The notes beneath the pieces were generated by a model that ran no database searches, was not told the DNA's origin, and saw nothing but the letters and a program-made list of their open reading frames with translations. Made by a program: the position numbers and the translations under genes. From CAUZJO01 sp963580245 (GTDB lineage Bacteria > Sumerlaeota > Sumerlaeia > MVZB01), in assembly GCA_963580245.1 (NCBI GenBank), contig CAUZJO010000170.1:1-8531 (forward strand): a stretch of DNA of 8,531 nt, written 5' to 3'. Below, piece by piece: positions 4,023 through 8,531 of the stretch. Each line of letters opens with the position of its first letter. Positions within the stretch are counted from its first letter, which is position 1.

Positions 4023-5975
4023 ATGTATAATTCGGCTGTTCGGCTGTTCCTGCTGTTGGTCTTTTTGAATGCGGCGGTCTGCTTTGCGGACACCGGTAGA
4101 ATAGTTCGCATGCCCAATGTGGATGGGGAACGATACGAGGTCAGGGTTCCCGACACCCTGGACCTGGCCGACCGGGCGCGGATCGCCATCAATGGTTTGA
4201 CCGAGACCCTCGACCGAGAACATAACCACGAACAGTACTTCCTGGTTCGATACACTGCCGATCCTCCTTTCATGATGCATTTTTGCATAGGCGACACTGG
4301 ATGCACTCCAAAGTACGCGGAATCCCTCCCCATGATGCGAGTCATGAGTGGAAGCGACCAGAACCTGAATATTGAGGCCACTTTCATGTCGGATTTGGTG
4401 GACCTTTTGGGGGAGGACGGCCTCTATTGGGTCCCCAGGGTGGATCGCGAAAAAACTCCATGGAGAGTTCGCGGAAACTATCCGATCGCTTATGAAGACA
4501 TGTCATCCGTGTTCGGTGACGCGCGGATGATGCTGGCCATGCTGGCTTGGTACGAACGAGACAGAGATCCCGCATGGAAGGATCGAATTAATGCGATGGT
4601 TCGAGGATTGAATAAAATTGCCATACACCGGGACGACTATGCCTTCTATCCTGAGGGGAAAGTGGGAATGGAATTTGCCTACCTGAAGGAATCGGGATGG
4701 ACCTACGCCGAAGAGCCCAAGAGTGAACATGAAGGGGCAGAGGGAACTGTCATGGGATACCAGGGAGCCCAAATACGCGCGTTGTGCCGGTGGCATATAA
4801 TGACCGGCAACGAGCTCGCCCTGGAGTTGGCCGGAAAAATCACGAACTTTGTCACTCAACCTCAATTCTGGGGAACATTGGACGCACAATCGAAATGGAT
4901 CGAGGGCAATGAGCACGGGTACTTTTCCGGCCACTTTCATGGACACAATATCGCCATGCGCGGCATTCTGGAATATGCGCATATCACAAACAGTCAACGG
5001 CTCAAAATGTTTGTTCGAGATGGATACGAGCGAGCGCGGTGCTGGGGGATTGCCCGTCTGGGAATCTTCGGATGTGGCGTTTGGGGCGCTTATAACGAAG
5101 GATGCAGCACGGCGGACATGGTCGCGTTGGCAATTAAGCTGAGCGACTACGGCGTTGGCGATTACTGGGACGATGTGGACCAATTTGTTCGGAATAACCT
5201 GGTGGAACAACAGCTTCTGGACGCGGATTTGCTAAAGAACGTTTCAAGAGCCTCAATTGAACATCCCGAGGCATACAAAGATTATCCACAGGAACCCATG
5301 GGGACTCCCTGGCATCCCGCCATGTGGAAGCATCACATGGACGCCACCGCCCCACAGCCGTTGATCACTGACAATGTGATCGATAGAAGCCTGGGGCTGT
5401 TCGCGGGATTCAGTTTACCGACGACGCTCCCTTATCCCGTAGTATGTGGATGCTGCGCCGGCAATTGCACCCAGGCCCTCTACTATTCCTGGGAGAGTAT
5501 TGTAAGATTCAATGATGGAGTGGCAAGAGTGAATCTCCTTCTTAACCGGGCCTCTCCTTGGCTGGATGTCAACAGCTGGCTTCCGTACGAGGGAAAGGTC
5601 GAGATTTTGAATAAGAAGGCTGAGAGGATGTTTGTCCGAATTCCACGATGGGTCGACAAGGATCTGTTAGAGGTTAAGGTAAACTACGATTCAAGACAGA
5701 CAACGTTTGTAGGCAATTACTTGTTTGTGGGGGGGTTGGGCGCCAATGACGTCGTAATTGTGCGCTTTCCTATGGTCGAGGAGACAGCACAATACACCCA
5801 TCAATTTGACAAGACCTACACATGCCACTTCAAAGGCAACACACTGATTGATATTTCTCCTCGGGACGACAACCCTACCGGATATCCAATTTACCTGCGG
5901 GACCACTACAAGGAGACTACGGCGCCGATGAAATCAAAAGTGCGTTATGTATCGCCCGTTATGTCTCGCTGGTGA
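4023..5975 (+). CDS. Secreted GH127-like (beta-L-arabinofuranosidase-type, DUF1680-like) protein
   Basis: A 650-aa exported protein. Residues 1-21 are a signal peptide (hydrophobic LFLLLVFLNAAV, likely cleavage after VCFA). The body fits an alpha-helical barrel with aromatic-rich helices (for example residues around 270-340, GYFSGHFHGHNIAMRGI), followed by a beta-rich C-terminal third. It carries the metal-site signature of GH127: E359 and C361 in NEGCS, and the pair C477-C478 in CGCCAGN. These line up with the Glu, Cys, Cys, Cys zinc ligands of the beta-L-arabinofuranosidase HypBA1, where the first Cys of the pair is the nucleophile. The acid/base Glu that HypBA1 has 16 residues before its ExC motif is not found at that spacing here. 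The start at 4023 has GAGGAG 5 bases upstream; an open frame extends to 3936 but lacks a signal peptide there. It probably acts outside the cytoplasm on plant- or algal-type glycans; the substrate is unknown. The NPCBM gene follows after 48 bp. Confidence 0.68.
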   Translation: MYNSAVRLFLLLVFLNAAVCFADTGRIVRMPNVDGERYEVRVPDTLDLADRARIAINGLTETLDREHNHEQYFLVRYTADPPFMMHFCIGDTGCTPKYAESLPMMRVMSGSDQNLNIEATFMSDLVDLLGEDGLYWVPRVDREKTPWRVRGNYPIAYEDMSSVFGDARMMLAMLAWYERDRDPAWKDRINAMVRGLNKIAIHRDDYAFYPEGKVGMEFAYLKESGWTYAEEPKSEHEGAEGTVMGYQGAQIRALCRWHIMTGNELALELAGKITNFVTQPQFWGTLDAQSKWIEGNEHGYFSGHFHGHNIAMRGILEYAHITNSQRLKMFVRDGYERARCWGIARLGIFGCGVWGAYNEGCSTADMVALAIKLSDYGVGDYWDDVDQFVRNNLVEQQLLDADLLKNVSRASIEHPEAYKDYPQEPMGTPWHPAMWKHHMDATAPQPLITDNVIDRSLGLFAGFSLPTTLPYPVVCGCCAGNCTQALYYSWESIVRFNDGVARVNLLLNRASPWLDVNSWLPYEGKVEILNKKAERMFVRIPRWVDKDLLEVKVNYDSRQTTFVGNYLFVGGLGANDVVIVRFPMVEETAQYTHQFDKTYTCHFKGNTLIDISPRDDNPTGYPIYLRDHYKETTAPMKSKVRYVSPVMSRW

Positions 5976-6023
5976 AAAGATGAGCCAGAGTTAGAATTTC
6001 TTCTGTGGAACGCTTATCGTCGT

Positions 6024-6587
6024 ATGCGAAGCAAATATAGATTGATTTTCATTGTTTTTCTTCTCATCCCATTTTGGGAAGCAGGAGCTATATCAGTCTC
6101 TGATCAAGAGCATAAGAATGCCAGACGATGGGTCGCCGCGAAGTTTCAGGGAATCACCGACACCCGACAAAATTCACCCTACATGATCGTTGAAAGAGGA
6201 ACGGTCATAAAGAATACACGGTACTTCGACTATCCCATGATTATCGGCCAGACACAGTATGACCGAGGTATTCATTTTCCCGAACCGGGTCGACTGCGAG
6301 TTTCTCTGCCGTCTCCAGGTCACAAATTCTTCGCGACCATCGGCCTTGACAACAATGAAGAAACAAAAAGCGGGGTCGGGAGCGCAGTATTTGCTGTGTC
6401 TGTGTCGGAGGAAGAAAGATTTCGATCCGAGGTCGTCCGATTGGAGACACCGGAACAATCCGTCCAAGTGAATTTGGGCGGCGCAACAGGATTTGTACTT
6501 GAAGTCAACGACGGCGGCGACGGAAAACAGGGGGACCAGTGTGACTGGGGGAATGCGCGGGTTACGCTCGCCGACGGCTGCGATTAA
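6024..6587 (+). CDS. Secreted NPCBM-domain protein
   Basis: A 187-aa protein with a signal peptide (residues 1 to about 23, IFIVFLLIPFWEAGA). One NPCBM domain (novel putative carbohydrate-binding module) fills the rest. Family landmarks are IKNTRYFDYP followed by QYDRGIHFPEPG, the ATIGLDNNEETKSGVGS strand-turn, and the terminal DQCDWGNARVTLADG, which usually closes the domain. Such modules occur on secreted glycosidases and free-standing exported proteins and are presumed to bind sugars. It follows the GH127-like gene by 48 bp and probably shares its promoter, so it may act as a separate binding or accessory subunit. The ribosome binding site is weak (TGGAA). The stop at 6585-6587 falls two residues after the domain end, exactly where TPR-coding sequence of another origin begins (6580-6729), so the original 3' end may have been replaced. 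The domain itself looks complete. Confidence 0.82.
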   Translation: MRSKYRLIFIVFLLIPFWEAGAISVSDQEHKNARRWVAAKFQGITDTRQNSPYMIVERGTVIKNTRYFDYPMIIGQTQYDRGIHFPEPGRLRVSLPSPGHKFFATIGLDNNEETKSGVGSAVFAVSVSEEERFRSEVVRLETPEQSVQVNLGGATGFVLEVNDGGDGKQGDQCDWGNARVTLADGCD

Positions 6588-6729
6588 AGAGAAGGCGCTG
6601 GGGCCGGACCATCCCTCTGTGGCCACGAGCCTGGAAAACCTGGCGGTGCTGTATCGAGCTACGGAACGCGACGAAGAAGCCAAAACACTGGAGAAGCGGG
6701 CGGCCCGTATCCGAGCGATTCAGCGATGA
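6580..6729 (+). pseudogene. Kinesin-light-chain-type TPR protein, C-terminal fragment
   Basis: In a frame different from the NPCBM gene, the sequence encodes about 49 residues with the hallmark of kinesin-light-chain TPR repeats: KEKALGPDHPSVATSLENLA followed by VLYRATERDEEAKTLEKRA, ending at a TGA (6727-6729). This is the last repeat of a longer TPR protein, which normally serves as a protein-protein interaction scaffold. Nothing upstream in this frame resembles more TPR; the NPCBM coding sequence begins instead. The piece is a severed 3' end without a start codon or ribosome binding site and is almost certainly not expressed as a protein of its own. Confidence 0.78.
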
Positions 6730-7141
6730 ACCATACGGCTAAGAAGGCACCCCGGCCCCACCCATCCATCCTCCGGCGGCCCCCCACGACCTTCAACCCC
6801 CAGCAGACAAACCCGTAGATCGACGCGTACTCCGTGTGTGTGGGGCGAGAATAATAGAATGCCGTGACGGGCCAAGAATCGCGTTTTTTACTTGGCGTTG
6901 GACGCTTGATGCTTGACGCCAACCTTGTTCTCAAATGCTCATAAATCGCGTTCACGTCGTTTTGTCAGCTCGACCCATGTTCTGATACGTCTCGTCGAAA
7001 TAAACCGATTCTCGCGGCCCCAGCGGCGCTTTGAGGCCACGATTCGTCGCGAGACTGGAGGCGGCTGTCGGAGACTCAAGCGTGGCGGCGGCCATCCCGA
7101 CCCCTGATACGGCGATGGCGTTAGTCCGGAACAGTATTCGC
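6730..7141. other. Non-coding stretch with small hairpin and repeat copy
   Basis: No open frame here has a recognisable domain or a ribosome binding site. The stretch contains a C-rich segment (6755-6805), a 7-bp hairpin with TTGGCGT (6892-6898) pairing with ACGCCAA (6916-6922), and the third copy of the intergenic repeat (7002-7082). The remaining bases show nothing I can identify. Confidence 0.5.
7002..7082 (+). repeat. Third, partial copy of the inverted-repeat arm sequence
   Basis: This 81-bp segment is closely related to the reverse complement of the outer left arm (about 2288-2370) and, more distantly, to the outer right arm (about 3283-3348). Shared blocks include CGATTCTCGCGGC, the CAGCGGCG core, CGTCGCGAG and GGAGACTCAAGCG. 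It lies in the same orientation as the right arm. It shows that the arms belong to a dispersed intergenic repeat family rather than being a unique palindrome. Confidence 0.7.
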
Positions 7142-7170
7142 TTGACTACGCATGAGCGCATCTGTAAAGT
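7142..7170 (+). promoter_or_regulatory. Promoter of the lipoprotein gene
   Basis: TTGACT (7142-7147) and TAAAGT (7165-7170) are separated by 17 bases. Transcription would start near 7177, leaving a leader of about 54 bases with AAGGAG before the ATG at 7231. TCTGT (7161-7165) and ACAGA (7182-7186) could pair across the start region, but that is weak. Confidence 0.5.
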
Positions 7171-7230
7171 ACTCTACAAAAACAGATGTTAATGACACGG
7201 ATGGGAGAATCCCTTCAAAGGAGAGTTTCC

Positions 7231-7935
7231 ATGAAAAGGTGCTTCACACTCGGAAGGTATAGCATCGTATCACTCATCGCTGTTGTTTTGACGGGCTGTG
7301 CTCACGATCTGGAGGTAAGGAATATAGTCAACTATCAAAGCGTGACCATTGCCCCTCCACAGGCCAATACTAGAATGGGGATTATCCCGACAACGACCGA
7401 TGTGCATAGCGAACTTCTGATAAAGCAGATCGGGATCGAACTTGGAAATTACCTTCCAGAAGTTTTGCTTCCCTATTCGCGTCGGAGCGCTCGTTCTGTT
7501 GACGTGATTGCTCAAATCCTTGTCAAGCCAAAGTACAAAGGATCGGGATGGAATTTTCTGATCGAGTGGCCCGGTTTCCTAATTTGGACCCCAGCTTGGC
7601 ACGGCTACGTGTACAAGGTTTATTATGACATTGAAATAAGCCTCATGGACGCCTCTGATTCTAAGGTCATCGACACGCTTCAGTTGCCCATCTATCTGAA
7701 TGTCAGGCACGCGGACATGAGTCGGACTTGGACCGAGATCAGTTGGTTGGAGGTCAGCGCAATAGCATTTGTCAGTGCATTTGTTTTCATCGGATACGAC
7801 GATGATGTATCTGCAATCCTGTTGCAGAAATATAAAACGACGCTCGGCGACTACGTAGCCCAAAAGATTATGGAAAGCCTAGACGCAAACCTGGTTCCTC
7901 AAGTGATTGGAAGTAAACCACCCCCAGGGCCATGA
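7231..7935 (+). CDS. Putative outer-membrane lipoprotein of unknown function
   Basis: A 234-aa lipoprotein precursor. The N-terminus has two basic residues, a hydrophobic core and the lipobox LTGC, with lipidation expected at C23. Ala at the next position favours release to the outer membrane in a Gram-negative cell. I do not recognise the mature domain. It starts with a beta-rich part (IGIIPTTTDV-like strands after residue 48). An aromatic block (FLIEWPGFLIWTPAWHGYVY) follows near residues 110-130, then a DIEISLMDASDSKVID stretch that resembles the strand-turn of envelope lipoproteins. A hydrophobic segment (SAIAFVSAFVFIGY, about 174-187) could be membrane-embedded or buried. The start at 7231 is supported by AAGGAG 7 bases upstream and by the signal peptide; a longer frame from 7186 has neither. 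It has its own promoter and no cotranscribed partner, so the function cannot be inferred from context. Confidence 0.78.
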   Translation: MKRCFTLGRYSIVSLIAVVLTGCAHDLEVRNIVNYQSVTIAPPQANTRMGIIPTTTDVHSELLIKQIGIELGNYLPEVLLPYSRRSARSVDVIAQILVKPKYKGSGWNFLIEWPGFLIWTPAWHGYVYKVYYDIEISLMDASDSKVIDTLQLPIYLNVRHADMSRTWTEISWLEVSAIAFVSAFVFIGYDDDVSAILLQKYKTTLGDYVAQKIMESLDANLVPQVIGSKPPPGP

Positions 7936-7946
7936 GGCTGTTGGTT

Positions 7947-7972
7947 AATTCCTTGTCGGGATGCCCGGAATT
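7947..7972. terminator. Stem-loop between convergent genes, possible terminator
   Basis: AATTCC (7947-7952) pairs with GGAATT (7967-7972), with a further GGG/CCC pairing inside (7958-7960 with 7964-7966). It lies just after the lipoprotein stop and before the end of the ARPP-1-like remnant coming from the other side. No strong T-tract follows on either strand, so termination would be weak. Confidence 0.35.
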
Positions 7973-7986
7973 GTTTCCCATATTTC

Positions 7987-8270
7987 TCAAAAAAACGCGG
8001 CATGGATCAACGTCCCCTCGTGAACGAGGGCAGAGCCACAGACCGCGCCGTTCTGATACCTGTAGTCCGTTCCCAGGCCAACCGGTTGATATTTTGACTC
8101 TCGACAGCGCGTGATCGCCTCGATAAAGGCCTGAGCCTTGTTTTCCGCACGGTCGAGGCCTTCCCCCGCCGGATGAGCGCCTCCATGGTGTAGCTCCCGA
8201 GCAGTTTCTCATGCAGCCGGACATAGGCCGAGGCCCGCGATAGCAAGTCCATGCCGACTACGGTGCCGCC
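7987..8270 (-). pseudogene. ARPP-1-like protein, frameshifted C-terminal remnant
   Basis: Two minus-strand frames join into one recognisable C-terminal domain. The first (8270 down to about 8165) reads GGTVVGMDLLSRASAYVRLH then KLLGSYTMEALIR. After a frame change in the G5 run (plus-strand C's at 8163-8167) the second continues EGLDRAENKAQAFIEAITRC, then YQPVGLGTDYRYQNGAVCGS and ALVHEGTLIHAAFF, and stops at a TGA (7987-7989). The order, 'GxVVGxDLF', a helix, then 'PVGLGxDxRxxxxxVxGxALVxxxxxxHxxxF', matches the end of the ARPP-1 domain (ARG and Rhodanese-Phosphatase-superfamily-associated protein), whose function is poorly known. Upstream, the downstream frame reopens (SLAAYLESEGNAVQ before a TAG at 8281-8283), which suggests a second indel and a longer decayed gene. 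A sequencing error in the G-run could explain the first shift but not both. Confidence 0.6.
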
Positions 8271-8436
8271 GGACGGTCGACTACCGCTGCACGGCATTAC
8301 CTTCCGATTCGAGATATGCCGCTAGGCTAAGGGTGTCGGAGAGACCTCGGTGGCTGGCGTAGCGAGCGGTTCCTCGCCTAACGGTCGGGTCGAGCCGCGA
8401 TGGGGAACGGGGAAACGTCGGTTGCCCCTCATCGGG

Positions 8437-8531
8437 CTACACAATATCTCCCGCTACGACCCTGGCGCGGATTTGCTCAACCACGTCTCGAACGTAGTCC
8501 ATCGCCTCTTTGTCAGGGTGGTTTCCTTTAT
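8437..8531 (-). CDS. Unidentified open frame, C-terminal end (runs off right edge)
   Basis: Thirty codons are open from the window edge to a TAG at 8437-8439, reading GNHPDKEAMDYVRDVVEQIR and then ARVVAGDIV. The composition is that of a soluble helical protein. The frame is the same as that of the C-terminal part of the ARPP-1-like remnant and of the AAYLESEGNAV segment, so it could be a far-upstream part of the same decayed gene, or the end of a separate gene entering from the right. I cannot name a family from so short a piece. Confidence 0.3.
   Translation of the reverse strand, partial: KGNHPDKEAMDYVRDVVEQIRARVVAGDIV

Noticed and set aside
4503..5210. Minus-strand 235-aa open frame inside the GH127-like gene
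   Set aside because: It is opposite a gene with signal peptide, ribosome binding site and conserved motifs; no independent support.

Overview
The window looks like an accessory, decaying stretch of a GC-rich bacterial chromosome. The best guess at the host is an environmental bacterium of the Hydrogenedentota/Planctomycetota type. That rests on the mix of an IS1380-like transposase, a secreted NPCBM-domain protein, a GH127-like secreted enzyme and a kinesin-light-chain-type TPR piece. It is inference; there is no rRNA or other phylogenetic marker here.

Layout. (a) 1-87: the start of an IS1380-like transposase reading left out of the window. (b) 88-487: no convincing gene; it holds a G-rich hairpin. 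(c) 488-2231, minus strand: a phage-derived block made of a terminase small subunit gene, a short tyrosine recombinase with its own sigma70-type promoter, and the C-terminal remnant of a second, unrelated tyrosine recombinase. (d) 2288-3350: a large imperfect inverted repeat with arms of about 410-440 bp and a perfect 66-bp core. Its centre holds an intact tRNA-Arg(UCU) gene with encoded CCA. Each arm carries a terminator-like hairpin facing away from the tRNA. (e) 3485-3763: the C-terminal remnant of an IS1380-family transposase. (f) 3923-6587: a likely two-gene secreted carbohydrate-related unit, a GH127-like protein (650 aa, signal peptide) followed by a small NPCBM-domain protein (187 aa, signal peptide), with a good sigma70-type promoter in front. 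(g) 6580-6729: the tail of a kinesin-light-chain-type TPR protein abutting the NPCBM gene out of frame, so this is a rearrangement junction. (h) 6730-7141: non-coding, with a third partial copy of the repeat seen in the inverted-repeat arms. (i) 7231-7935: a lipoprotein of unknown function with its own promoter. (j) 7987-8531, minus strand: a frameshifted ARPP-1-like pseudogene and an unidentified open frame at the right edge.

How it fits together. The only set of genes that plausibly cooperates is the GH127-like protein and the NPCBM protein: both are exported, both have carbohydrate-associated domains, and they lie 48 bp apart. The terminase small subunit and integrase are what remains of, or a minimal form of, a phage or phage satellite. 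They lie next to a tRNA gene, a usual integration target, but no duplicated tRNA end was found. The many gene fragments (two recombinase or transposase tails, a TPR tail, an ARPP-1 remnant) point to a recombination hot spot. No CRISPR array, rRNA, toxin-antitoxin pair or recognisable defence system was found.
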